From Saezia sanguinis (GTDB lineage: Bacteria; Pseudomonadota; Gammaproteobacteria; Burkholderiales; Burkholderiaceae_C): a DNA stretch of 64,000 bases. Both the position numbers and the translations under genes were made by a program. Of the stretch, positions 38,817 through 48,771 are shown piece by piece. Location of the stretch: positions 62,001-126,000 of the forward strand of contig NZ_PQSP01000002.1 of NCBI RefSeq assembly GCF_003991585.1, in the 5' to 3' direction. The notes under the pieces are model-generated. The model saw only the letters and a list, made by a program, of their open reading frames with translations, was not told the DNA's origin and made no database searches. The stretch's first letter is position 1. The number at the start of each line of letters is the position of its first letter.

Positions 38817-39860
38817 ATGTTGAAAATCACACGTCGTCAGGCCATCGCCTGGGCTGCAGCCAGTACGGCAGCCATGGGGTTCCCGGCAATTCTGCGGGCG
38901 CAATCACTGGAGCAGGAAAAAATCACTATCGCAGTGGGCGGTAAACCGCTGTTCTATTACCTGCCACTGTCTATTGCCGAAGAAAAAGGGTTTTTCAAGG
39001 ATGAGGGGCTGCAGGTCAAGATTGTTGATTTTGCCGGTGGCTCCAAGTCATTACAGGCTGTGCTTGGGGGGAGTGCGGACGTGGTGTCAGGGGCGTTTGA
39101 GCACACCATCTCCATGCATGCCAAAGGGCAGCCTTTCCGCGCGTTTGTGGCCCAGGGCCGCACGCCGCTGATTGTGTTTGGCGTGTCGAAAAAGACCATG
39201 CCAGATTACAAATCTGTGGCAGAGCTCAAAGGCAAGCGCATTGGTGTGAGCGCCCCGGGCTCATCCACCAACGTGATGGCCAGTCTGCTGCTTACCAAAC
39301 ATGGCATTAATCCAAAAGATGTTTCATTTGTCGGTGTGGGTACTGGTGTGAGCGCGCTCAATGCCATGCGCAGCGGGCAGATTGATGCCATTACCAGCCT
39401 GGACCCGGTGACCTCCATGCTGGTGGGTGGCGATGAAATGACCGTGGTGGTGGATACGCGCTCGGTGCAGGAAACGATCGATTTGTATGGTGGCGAAATG
39501 CCCTCAAGCTGCTTGTATGCGCCGGAAGACTTTATCGTTAAAAAGCACAATGTGACCCAGGCGCTTACCAACGCCATTGTGCGTGCAGACAAATGGATTC
39601 AGCAGGCCGGGGTGGAAGAAATTGCCAAAACCGTTCCTTCTGCTTACCTGCTGGGCGACCCGGCGCTTTACAAAACGTCGCTGGGTCATAACCTGCAGGG
39701 GCTGTCTCCTGACGGCATGTTCCCGGAAGATGGCGCACAAACCGCACTGAAGGTGCTGGCAGCATTTACGCCCAGGTTTGAAGCCGATAAGGTGGATACA
39801 GCCAAGGCCTGGACCAATGACTTTGTCCGAGTTGCTAACCAGAAGTATCCCAATGCCTGA
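38817..39860 (+). CDS. ABC transporter substrate-binding protein, nitrate/sulfonate/taurine type (NMT1/SsuA-like)
   Basis: A 347-residue periplasmic binding protein. Its N-terminus TRRQAIAWAAA fits a twin-arginine-like signal with cleavage after ILRAQ. It has the family pattern: PLSIAEEKGFFKDEGLQVKIVDFAGGSKSLQAVLGGSADV, then GKRIGVSAPGSSTNVM. The start codon is TTG or ATG at about 38817; ATG is used. It is followed by an ATPase (8-base overlap) and a permease. The ligand could be a sulfonate, taurine, nitrate or pyrimidine precursor. Confidence 0.85.
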   Translation: MLKITRRQAIAWAAASTAAMGFPAILRAQSLEQEKITIAVGGKPLFYYLPLSIAEEKGFFKDEGLQVKIVDFAGGSKSLQAVLGGSADVVSGAFEHTISMHAKGQPFRAFVAQGRTPLIVFGVSKKTMPDYKSVAELKGKRIGVSAPGSSTNVMASLLLTKHGINPKDVSFVGVGTGVSALNAMRSGQIDAITSLDPVTSMLVGGDEMTVVVDTRSVQETIDLYGGEMPSSCLYAPEDFIVKKHNVTQALTNAIVRADKWIQQAGVEEIAKTVPSAYLLGDPALYKTSLGHNLQGLSPDGMFPEDGAQTALKVLAAFTPRFEADKVDTAKAWTNDFVRVANQKYPNA

Positions 39861-40662
39861 TATTGCGCTTTCTTTGAATCAGGTCACGTGTACTTTTCCT
39901 GCACGTGACCATGCCGGACAGTCCTATACAGCGGTGAAGGATGTCACGCTGCATATTGCGGCCGGCGAATTTGTTTCTGTGGTGGGGCCTACCGGGTGCG
40001 GTAAGTCCACGTTGCTGAATGTGGGTGCCGGCCTGTTACAGCCCACGCAGGGCAGCGTGCAGGTGTTTGGTCAGCCGCTGACGGGGCTGAACAAAAGAGC
40101 AGGCTATATGTTCCAGGGCGAGTCACTGATGCCTTGGCGCAATGCTTTGGATAATGTGACTGCCGGGCTTGAGTTTGGAGGTACGGCCAAATCGGCTGCA
40201 CGTGCGTTGGGGCTGGAGTGGATGCAGCGTGTGGGCTTAAACGGTTTTGAAGACCGCTATCCGCATGAAATGTCTGGCGGTATGCGCAAGCGTACCATGC
40301 TGGCACAGGTGCTGATTCGCAACCCAGATATTATTTTGATGGATGAGCCGTTTTCCGCGCTTGATATCCAGACACGACAGTTGATGGAAGACGAAGTGCT
40401 GGATATCTGGATGAAAGAGCGCAAGGCCGTGCTGTTCATCACGCATGACCTGGACGAGGCCATTGCCATGAGTGACCGGGTGGTGGTGCTCTCAGCCGGG
40501 CCGGCCACACACCCGATCGGCGAGTTTGAAATTGATCTGCCGCGCCCGCGCCATGTGGCCGAAATCCGAACGGACCCGCGTTTTGTCGAACTGCATGAAG
40601 CCATCTGGGCGGAGCTGCGGGAAGAAGTGCTTAAAGGCTACGCTCAGCAAAAGAAAAAGTGA
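39853..40662 (+). CDS. ABC transporter ATP-binding protein (SsuB/TauB type)
   Basis: A 269-residue ABC ATPase starting MPDIALSLNQVTC. It has Walker A GPTGCGKST, a Q-loop YMFQGESLMPW, signature MSGGMRKRTMLAQ, Walker B IILMDEPFSALD, and H-loop ITHDLDEA. ATG 39853 overlaps the binding-protein stop by eight bases. The SsuB/TauB resemblance is in the YMFQGESLMPWRN region; it powers the importer with the permease at 40659. Confidence 0.9.
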   Translation: MPDIALSLNQVTCTFPARDHAGQSYTAVKDVTLHIAAGEFVSVVGPTGCGKSTLLNVGAGLLQPTQGSVQVFGQPLTGLNKRAGYMFQGESLMPWRNALDNVTAGLEFGGTAKSAARALGLEWMQRVGLNGFEDRYPHEMSGGMRKRTMLAQVLIRNPDIILMDEPFSALDIQTRQLMEDEVLDIWMKERKAVLFITHDLDEAIAMSDRVVVLSAGPATHPIGEFEIDLPRPRHVAEIRTDPRFVELHEAIWAELREEVLKGYAQQKKK

Positions 40663-41462
40663 GTAAAAACATGTCTGAATACGTGCGTCAACGGGTCATG
40701 CTGCGGGTGTGGCAGGTTCTGGTGCTGGTTGTTTTAATTGGTGTCTGGTGGGGTGTGTCGCGCAACCAGACCTGGGTCATGTATTTCGGTGAGCCGCTTG
40801 AGGTGGCGCGGCGCATCTGGGACTGGTTTGTCGTTGAGCATGACATTTATGAGCACTTGGCTGTGACCATGATTGAAACCGTACTTGCATTTGTGCTGGG
40901 CACTGCTGCCGGGCTGGCGGTGGGGTTGTGGCTGGGGCTTTCCCGGCGGGCCAGCGAAATTCTGGCGCCGTACATTACCGCAGCCAATTCCATGCCGCGT
41001 GTCATTCTGGCGCCTATTTTTGCGCTGTGGTTCGGGCTGGATGTGGAATCCAAAGTTGCCTTGGCGTTCACACTGGTTTTTTTCATCGTGTTTTTTAATG
41101 TCTACCAGGGCATACGCGAGGTCAGTTCTGTGTTGCTGAACAATGCGCGTATGCTGGGGGCTAACCGCCGGCAGTTATTGCGCTATGTCTACCTGCCTTC
41201 CGCCACCAGTTGGGTGTTTTCCAGCCTGCATACATCTGTGGGCATGGCGTTTGTCGGGGCGGTGGTGGGTGAATACCTGGGGTCTTACCGCGGGGTGGGG
41301 CACCTGATTTTACAGGCCGAAGGCAGCTTTGATACCAATACGGTGGTTGCCGGCATTATCGTGCTGACACTGTGTGCACTGGTGCTGGACTATATGGTGA
41401 CACTGGTAGAAAAGCGGCTGCTGAAATGGCAGCCCAATAACAATGCCGGGTCATCCATGTGA
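40659..41462 (+). CDS. ABC transporter permease (SsuC/TauC type)
   Basis: A 267-residue membrane protein with about six helices and the EAA-type loop (LNNARMLGANRRQLLRYVYLPSA, in the order typical of SsuC). The start GTG 40659 overlaps the ATPase stop; ATG 40671 is an alternative. It completes the importer with the two preceding genes, then a bidirectional terminator follows. Confidence 0.9.
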   Translation: MSKNMSEYVRQRVMLRVWQVLVLVVLIGVWWGVSRNQTWVMYFGEPLEVARRIWDWFVVEHDIYEHLAVTMIETVLAFVLGTAAGLAVGLWLGLSRRASEILAPYITAANSMPRVILAPIFALWFGLDVESKVALAFTLVFFIVFFNVYQGIREVSSVLLNNARMLGANRRQLLRYVYLPSATSWVFSSLHTSVGMAFVGAVVGEYLGSYRGVGHLILQAEGSFDTNTVVAGIIVLTLCALVLDYMVTLVEKRLLKWQPNNNAGSSM

Positions 41463-41493
41463 CCCATCATGATGGCACATGATAATTCTCTGC

Positions 41494-41520
41494 AAAAAAA
41501 GGCACGCAAGTGCCCTTTTT
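41494..41520. terminator. Bidirectional terminator between the ABC permease and the GDT1 gene
   Basis: GGCAC and GTGCC pair with a GCAA loop. The stem is flanked by seven A on the left and five T on the right, so either strand can terminate. The two genes are convergent. Confidence 0.8.
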
Positions 41521-41539
41521 GATGGGGTGGTGTGTGGTC

Positions 41540-42223
41540 TCACGTTTGGATATATAAAACAGATGCTTGCAATAGGGGTTGCCAGGAGGTGAGCGCGTGC
41601 GCTGCCGGTGTGTGCAGTGAAGAAGCCACCGGTGCCTCAGGCTTACCGACGCCAAACCACAGCACCCACACGCCGATGCCTACAAAAAACAGGGCCGCAA
41701 TGCCGCGGATCAGTTTCAACGGCATTTTGTGTGCCGCGGTGTGACCGAGCCAGACGGCAGGCACATCGGCAATCAGCATACCCAATGTGGTGCCTGCAAT
41801 CACACCGGTCAGGGAGTCAAAGTGCGCTGCCAGACCAACGGTTGCCAACTGGGTTTTATCGCCCATTTCAGCCAGAAAGAACGTTGTCAGCGTGACCAGA
41901 AATACCGTCCAGGCGTTCTTGGGTGCCGAAGCGTTTTCCTGTTCACCGGTATCATCCAGTTTGTCGGGAACCAATACCCATACGCCCATGGCAATAAAGG
42001 CACCGCCCAATACCCAGCGCAGTACATCCGGGGACAGGGTGGTACGTATCCAGCCGCCCAGCAGGCCTGCCAGTGTGTGGTTAAGCAAAGTGGCGCACAG
42101 AATACCCAGCACAATGATCCAGGGACGGCGGAAACGTGCGGCCAGCATCAGTGCCAGAAGTTGTGTCTTATCGCCGATTTCGCCCAGCGTAACCAGGCCG
42201 GCAGAGGTGAGAAAAGCTTCCAT
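41540..42223 (-). CDS. TMEM165/GDT1-family (UPF0016) membrane cation exporter, probably Mn
   Basis: About 227 residues with six or seven membrane helices in two halves, each with the signature ExGDK(T/S): LGEIGDKTQLLALML near residue 15 and LAEMGDKTQLATVGL in the second half. Members export Mn2+ or Ca2+. ATG 42223 is chosen; the longer frame to 42286 lies in the riboswitch leader. The yybP-ykoY element upstream supports manganese export. I do not assign a symbol. Confidence 0.88.
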   Translation of the reverse strand: MEAFLTSAGLVTLGEIGDKTQLLALMLAARFRRPWIIVLGILCATLLNHTLAGLLGGWIRTTLSPDVLRWVLGGAFIAMGVWVLVPDKLDDTGEQENASAPKNAWTVFLVTLTTFFLAEMGDKTQLATVGLAAHFDSLTGVIAGTTLGMLIADVPAVWLGHTAAHKMPLKLIRGIAALFFVGIGVWVLWFGVGKPEAPVASSLHTPAAHALTSWQPLLQASVLYIQT

Positions 42224-42302
42224 TGAGTTGTGAGCAGTATCATGGGCTGGGCAAGAGACAACAAAAGCGCGATTACCCCGGCCCAACCCGGCAACAGGAT
42301 AA

Positions 42303-42476
42303 TCTCGCTATGGTCTCGCCAGAACCGCATGCAGCCTTGAATGCATTAAGCTGAAGGCCTCTGCTGGAACCAAACGCGCCATGCTGATCAGTACAGCAAG
42401 CATGTTGACGCGATCCTGCAATCTGCCGGCCTGTTCGGCCCAACGATTACAGCGGCTACTCCCCACAGGAGTAGCG
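42303..42476 (-). promoter_or_regulatory. yybP-ykoY manganese riboswitch
   Basis: On the minus strand the leader of the GDT1-family gene carries GGGGAGTAGCCGCTG at its 5' end, GTCAACATGCT in the middle and GGCGAGACCATAG at its 3' end, the conserved elements of the yybP-ykoY family. This class senses Mn2+ and turns on exporters. An upstream inverted copy, GCTACTCC with GGAGTAGC (42456-42476, 5-base loop), could form a hairpin that competes with the conserved 5' element. I matched by motif, without a covariance model. Confidence 0.85.
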
Positions 42477-42539
42477 CCATTGTAATGGCTTTATTTAAAA
42501 AGAGTGAAATGCCTGACTGTCAGGAGGCACATTGTGCGT

Positions 42540-43001
42540 TCAGGGCGCAGGCAGAGGCAGTTGGGTCGTGAACTTGCTGCGCTGGGTGCAGAAGAAAGCA
42601 CGCACATTGCGTACATTGTGGTGGGCAGAGAACACGTCATGGGCCAGGGCCTGATAAGCCGCCATGTCTGCCACAGTGATCACCAGTATAAAATCCGGCC
42701 CTGCGCTGACGCGGTAGCACTGCTGTACGGCATCTACCGAGGCGACCAGGGCGTCAAATTCATCTTGTGCAGCGCTATCCTGCCGGTCCAGTGTGATTTC
42801 GGCGATCACCTGCAGGTAAGCACCCAGCCGGGCCGGACTGAGAATGGCAACCTGCCGTTCAATATGCCCGGTCTGCTTCAGGCGATTAATGCGCCTTAAC
42901 GCTGTTGCCGCAGAGATATGCACTTTTTCAGCCAGTTGCCGCTGGGTTAAAGAGGCATCTGTTTGCAGCAAATGCAATAATTTCAGATCAATGCTATCCA
43001 T
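42540..43001 (-). CDS. Lrp/AsnC-family transcriptional regulator
   Basis: A 153-residue regulator: helix-turn-helix at about 5-60 (LHLLQTDASLTQRQLAEKV, ISAATALRRINRLKQTG) and a C-terminal RAM domain (AYLQVIAEITLDRQ, VSAGPDFILVITVADMAAY). The start is ATG 43001; the longer TTG at 43010 is an alternative. Lrp-family proteins respond to amino acids. It is divergent from glmS with an AT-rich spacer, so it probably regulates itself. Confidence 0.88.
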   Translation of the reverse strand: MDSIDLKLLHLLQTDASLTQRQLAEKVHISAATALRRINRLKQTGHIERQVAILSPARLGAYLQVIAEITLDRQDSAAQDEFDALVASVDAVQQCYRVSAGPDFILVITVADMAAYQALAHDVFSAHHNVRNVRAFFCTQRSKFTTQLPLPAP

Positions 43002-43208
43002 GGCTGTCAATCAACAATATAAATATAATTTCTTTTTTATTTAAAAAATGAAATTATATTTCTTAATCTATATTGAGTGAAAATAAATTTCATATTTGTA
43101 TGATATATGAAAGCACATTTTTCTGCGGGTTGAGTAAGATATTGACAATTTGAAACGATAAGTGCCAGGACATTGGCACACATAGCAGTAGCAGAAAAGA
43201 GGTCAACC

Positions 43209-45053
<1,845 letters not shown>

Positions 45054-45054
45054 A

Positions 45055-45798
45055 ATGAGAAAGACGTCGCGCAATCCACCCTGGATAAGAGATGAGCTTA
45101 TTCTGGCGTTGGATTTGTATTTTAAATGTCGTCAATCTTTACCAGGACCTAAAAGTGCTTCAGTTATAGAGTTATCACATTTGCTTAATCAAATGGGGGT
45201 GATGCTTCAACGCACCAAAGACAACGCTACATATAGAAACCCGAACGGGGTTTCTATGAAGTTGATGAATTTTCGCCGTTTAGATCCTCTGTATATTAAC
45301 GAAGGTAAAAAAGGGTTAACTGCAGGAAATAAAGAAGAAATAGTTGTATGGGATGAATTTGCCCATCAACCAAATCAGCTTTCTGTCGTAGCGCACGCAA
45401 TTCGCCAAGCGATTGCAGTCAGCGAGCCCGAAAAACTTAACATAGAGTTAAGTGAGGATTGGGAAATGAGCGAAGCATCAGAAGGGCGTGTATTAACGCG
45501 CATGCATCGTATTCGAGAGCGTAACCCTAAATTAGTGAAACAAGTAAAAAATAATGTATTGAAAAAATACGGGAAGCTATTTTGTTTTGCGTGTCATTTT
45601 GATTTTGCAGAAAAGTATGGTGAGGCAGGTAAGGGGTTGATAGATGTTCACCATACAAAGCCAATTCATACATTGGGTGAGCATAGTAAAACAAAAATAG
45701 AGGATTTGGTTTTACTGTGTCCAAATTGTCATAGAGTGGTACACGCTAAGCGTCCATGGCTTTCTCTCGATGAGTTAATTTCATTGGTGAGGCAATAA
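45055..45798 (+). CDS. HNH endonuclease (McrA-like)
   Basis: A 247-residue protein: an N-terminal region (WIRDELILALDLYFKC, GVSMKLMNFRRLDP) often seen in predicted restriction nucleases, then a C-terminal HNH domain with FCFACHFDF, DVHHTKPI and LLCPNCHRVVH. Two CxxC pairs would hold structural zinc; the HH and the Asn/His are catalytic. Such single proteins can cut modified DNA or act in defence. It begins one base after glmS, its DNA is visibly AT-richer than its neighbours, and it has no methylase partner, pointing to transfer at the glmS hot spot. Confidence 0.75.
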   Translation: MRKTSRNPPWIRDELILALDLYFKCRQSLPGPKSASVIELSHLLNQMGVMLQRTKDNATYRNPNGVSMKLMNFRRLDPLYINEGKKGLTAGNKEEIVVWDEFAHQPNQLSVVAHAIRQAIAVSEPEKLNIELSEDWEMSEASEGRVLTRMHRIRERNPKLVKQVKNNVLKKYGKLFCFACHFDFAEKYGEAGKGLIDVHHTKPIHTLGEHSKTKIEDLVLLCPNCHRVVHAKRPWLSLDELISLVRQ

Positions 45799-45867
45799 TA
45801 AGGTAAAGTTCAACAGCAGGGAGCCGGTCGTATATCACTGTCTATACACGGTCTTCGCTGCCATTTG

Positions 45868-47091
45868 TTAATTGGAAACCGGCTTTGTCTTTCTCTGATA
45901 AAAATACCACTTCAGGCAGAGAACCAAAAACAGCAAAGCGCACAGAAGATAAACGGAGTTAATGCCCCAGTAGGCATTCATGAAGTAGGCCACCAGCGGG
46001 CCAATCGCAGCGCCAACATCGACCATCAGTGCAAAGCTCATGAGCAATGCCCGCCCACCGTTTTTGGATGCCGTGTCCGAGGCCAGGGCTTCAGTCACCG
46101 TATTGAGAATCGTGGCAATCAGTTGCACGATCAGCAGGCATAAAAACCACAGAAACAATGGCAGGTTCAATGCCAGCAACAGCATACCGGCAGCGCCAAC
46201 GCCGAATGTGGCATACATCATGCCTGTACGCGTGAAGCGCTGGTCTGACAGTTGGCCGACAAAGGGAGCAAGCCATGGTTCCCAGCCCCAGCGCAGGGCC
46301 TGAAAAAATCCGGCCAATGTCGCTGCACCCAGCATCATGCCCCAGATGGTGATGTCTCCATTTGTGTGCGTGTTAATCAGCCGGCTTAACGTTGAAGCAA
46401 TGACACCTTGTGTAACAAACGCAACGGCAGCGCCACTGGCCATGATCCACAACACGTGGGGTTGTCCGACCAGTTCAGCGAAAGCTCTGATGACACTGCG
46501 CTGTTTTGTAACTGTTGTTTCGGATGTTGCCATGCTTTTGGGCAACCGGGAAAATGCCAGAAAACCCGCACAGGCGGTTACGGCGCCGAAAATCAATACC
46601 GTATTTTGAAAACCGATCAGGTCAGCCAGCAACCCGCCCAGCAACATGCCACCAAGGCTGCCCAGGCGGTACAGGCCGTTGTACTTGCCTGTCAGTTGTC
46701 CGCGGTTTTCTGTGGTGCTGACCCGCAAGATGCTGAAAAGCGCGCCCAGTCGTAACAGCGTCCAGGCAACACCCCACAGGCAACGGGCCACAATCCACCA
46801 CACCAGCCCCGGCAGCCAGCCATAAGCTATGGTGGTCAGCACAGCAAGTGCTACAGCGATGAGTATGCCGGTGCGCTCACTGATGTGGTTATAAAACCAG
46901 CCAATGAGCGGATTGAGTGGCAGGCGCACCAGCCGGTTAACCGACAGAACAATGCCGACTTCCCACAGCGAACTGAGTCCGACTTGCTGGTAATAAACCG
47001 GCAGCACAATGTAAAGCATAGAGTCTCCCAGCAGGCATAAGGCGGTGATGATTGCCAGTATGCTGATGTGGGAGTTTTTGTCGCTGTGCAT
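45868..47091 (-). CDS. MFS transporter of unknown substrate
   Basis: A 407-residue protein with 12 predicted helices (LYIVLPVYYQQVGLSSLWEVG, then GALFSILRVSTTENRGQLTGK and PFVGQLSDQRFTRTG as the cytoplasmic loops). The pattern fits a drug or metabolite exporter of the MFS class. It lies downstream of rtcB on the same strand with a 264-base gap holding two hairpins, so it is probably independent of the RNA-repair operon. Confidence 0.8.
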   Translation of the reverse strand: MHSDKNSHISILAIITALCLLGDSMLYIVLPVYYQQVGLSSLWEVGIVLSVNRLVRLPLNPLIGWFYNHISERTGILIAVALAVLTTIAYGWLPGLVWWIVARCLWGVAWTLLRLGALFSILRVSTTENRGQLTGKYNGLYRLGSLGGMLLGGLLADLIGFQNTVLIFGAVTACAGFLAFSRLPKSMATSETTVTKQRSVIRAFAELVGQPHVLWIMASGAAVAFVTQGVIASTLSRLINTHTNGDITIWGMMLGAATLAGFFQALRWGWEPWLAPFVGQLSDQRFTRTGMMYATFGVGAAGMLLLALNLPLFLWFLCLLIVQLIATILNTVTEALASDTASKNGGRALLMSFALMVDVGAAIGPLVAYFMNAYWGINSVYLLCALLFLVLCLKWYFYQRKTKPVSN

Positions 47092-47355
47092 GAATCGGTG
47101 TGTTGTTCAGGGCAGATCAATTGAAAGCGTACTGTGTCCTGAATTTCCGATTCTACATCACGGCCCCTTCTCAAGGGGCGTGCATATCAATGTGCATGCC
47201 CTGCACGCGATAAAAAATAACCTGACCCAAGGTGATGCAGTTGTGACTGGGTCGTTTGCATTTTTTACCGGTGGATTTCATGCTGACAAAACTATAGGTA
47301 CAAAAATAGTTTGATACGTGAGCGAATGCAGTATGGAAACCACATCCGCTCAAAG

Positions 47356-48579
47356 TCACCCTTTCACGCACACCACCTGCTTGAGGGTATGCACAACCTC
47401 AACCAGATCCTGCTGCGCCTGCATGACAGCGTCAATGTTTTTATACGCTTGTGGCGTTTCATCAATAACGGCCTCGTCTTTTCGGCACTCCACACCGGCG
47501 GTGGCTGCTTTGTGGTCTGCCAGCGTAAAAGCTTTTTTGGCCGCAGTACGGCTCATGACGCGACCTGCGCCGTGTGAGCAGCTGGTAAAGCTTTCCGGGT
47601 TGCCCTTACCGCGCACAATGTAGCTGCACGCACCCATGCTGCCCGGAATGATTCCCAGCTCTCCGGCCTTGGCGCTCACCGCACCTTTGCGTGTAACAAA
47701 AACATCTGCACCGAAGTGATGTTCTTTTTGCACATAATTGTGGTGGCAGTTGACCGCTTCTACATGCGTTTCAAACGGCTTGGTGATGATTTCACGGGTA
47801 GCGCCAATCACACGCTGCATCATCACTTCGCGGTTCATCCGGGCAAACTTCTGCGCCCAGTTGACCGCACGCACATAGTCGCCAAAGTAGTGTGAACCTT
47901 CTTCCAGATACGCCAGGTTCTGATCCGGCAGGTGCACGTCATTGCGTATGGCATCTTCTTTGGCTAGATTGATAAACAATGTGCCAATCGCATTGCCTAC
48001 ACCGCGTGAGCCGGAGTGCAGCATGAACCAGACAAAACCTGTTTCGTCCAGGCACACTTCAATGAAATGGTTGCCTGTTCCTAGAGTTCCCAAATGGGTG
48101 TAGTTGTTGGTTTTCTCCAGTTTGGGGTAGTCTTCGCAAATGGCTTTGAATTCCGGTTGCAGTTGTGCCCAGGCGTTATCAACGGCAGAAGGTGGCCGGT
48201 TCCATGCGCCTGGGTCACGCGGGCCGGGCTCGCGACCATGCGGAATACTTTTTTCAATGGCTTTACGCAGCGGTGCCAGATTATCCGGCAGGTCTTCTGC
48301 GCGCAGCGTGGTGCGGCAGGCCATCATGCCGCAACCAATATCCACACCCACCGCAGCCGGAATAATGGCCTTGATGGTAGGAATAACAGAGCCGACTGTC
48401 GCACCTTTACCCACATGCACATCGGGCATGGCGGCAATGTGTTTGAACACCACGGGCAGGCGCGCAGCGTTTTTCAACTGCTCACGGGCCCCTGGTTCCA
48501 CAGGAACGCCTTTTACCCACATTTTCAGTGGTACGCCGTTTTCGACAGGTTCTTCAAGATAGTTATTTTGTGATGTCAT
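47356..48579 (-). CDS. rtcB: RNA ligase RtcB
   Basis: A 407-residue RtcB. Key residues are in place: Cys83 in DIGCGM, His171 in GTGNHF, His188 in MLHSGS and His279-280 in VNCHHN bind Mn2+; His336 in SCSHGAGR is the site of guanylation by GTP. RtcB joins 2',3'-cyclic phosphate or 3'-phosphate ends to 5'-OH ends in RNA. No RtcA cyclase is present nearby. The ATG at 48579 has only an A-rich leader, no clear Shine-Dalgarno, and the message begins in the tRNA-like Y RNA region. Confidence 0.95.
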   Translation of the reverse strand: MTSQNNYLEEPVENGVPLKMWVKGVPVEPGAREQLKNAARLPVVFKHIAAMPDVHVGKGATVGSVIPTIKAIIPAAVGVDIGCGMMACRTTLRAEDLPDNLAPLRKAIEKSIPHGREPGPRDPGAWNRPPSAVDNAWAQLQPEFKAICEDYPKLEKTNNYTHLGTLGTGNHFIEVCLDETGFVWFMLHSGSRGVGNAIGTLFINLAKEDAIRNDVHLPDQNLAYLEEGSHYFGDYVRAVNWAQKFARMNREVMMQRVIGATREIITKPFETHVEAVNCHHNYVQKEHHFGADVFVTRKGAVSAKAGELGIIPGSMGACSYIVRGKGNPESFTSCSHGAGRVMSRTAAKKAFTLADHKAATAGVECRKDEAVIDETPQAYKNIDAVMQAQQDLVEVVHTLKQVVCVKG

Positions 48580-48610
48580 GATATATTTTATTTTCTATTG
48601 GAAATAAGGA

Positions 48611-48758
48611 GAAAAGTGCCTGCAACAAGGGGTTGTGAAACACCTGCTCTACCAACTGAGCTACGTTGATGGTGGCTGGCACCCTCAACGGCAGGACTCG
48701 AACCTGCGACCCGGACATTAAAAGTGTGTAGTTTCACATGCATTTGCAAACACTTTTC
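48611..48758 (-). ncRNA. tRNA-like bacterial Y RNA (YrlA type)
   Basis: On the minus strand a circularly permuted tRNA body sits on a long terminal stem. Order: stem 5' strand; T arm GCAGGTTCGAGTCCTGC (48707-48691); acceptor 3' half CGTTGA; a 15-base loop; acceptor 5' half TCAACG, fully complementary; D arm GCTCAGTTGGTAGAGC (48661-48646); stem 3' strand. The stem pairs GAAAAGTG with CACTTTTC, TGCAA with TTGCA and TGTGAAAC with GTTTCACA around internal loops. This is the architecture of YrlA RNAs that bind Rsr. It is between the unknown gene and rtcB and shares the operon's direction. Confidence 0.88.
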
Positions 48759-48771
48759 AAAAAATGGTACT

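Noticed and set aside
43011..43208. A glmS ribozyme or other riboswitch upstream of glmS
   Set aside because: The spacer is AT-rich and shows none of the conserved elements.
47092..47355. A further Y RNA in the gap after rtcB
   Set aside because: Hairpins are present (GCCCCTT with AAGGGGC at 47163-47179) but the ATGC, helix, TACA pattern of the other three RNAs is not.
48646..48707. A normal tRNA gene on the minus strand
   Set aside because: T arm comes before the D arm and there is no anticodon arm in the right order; it is a permuted tRNA-like RNA.
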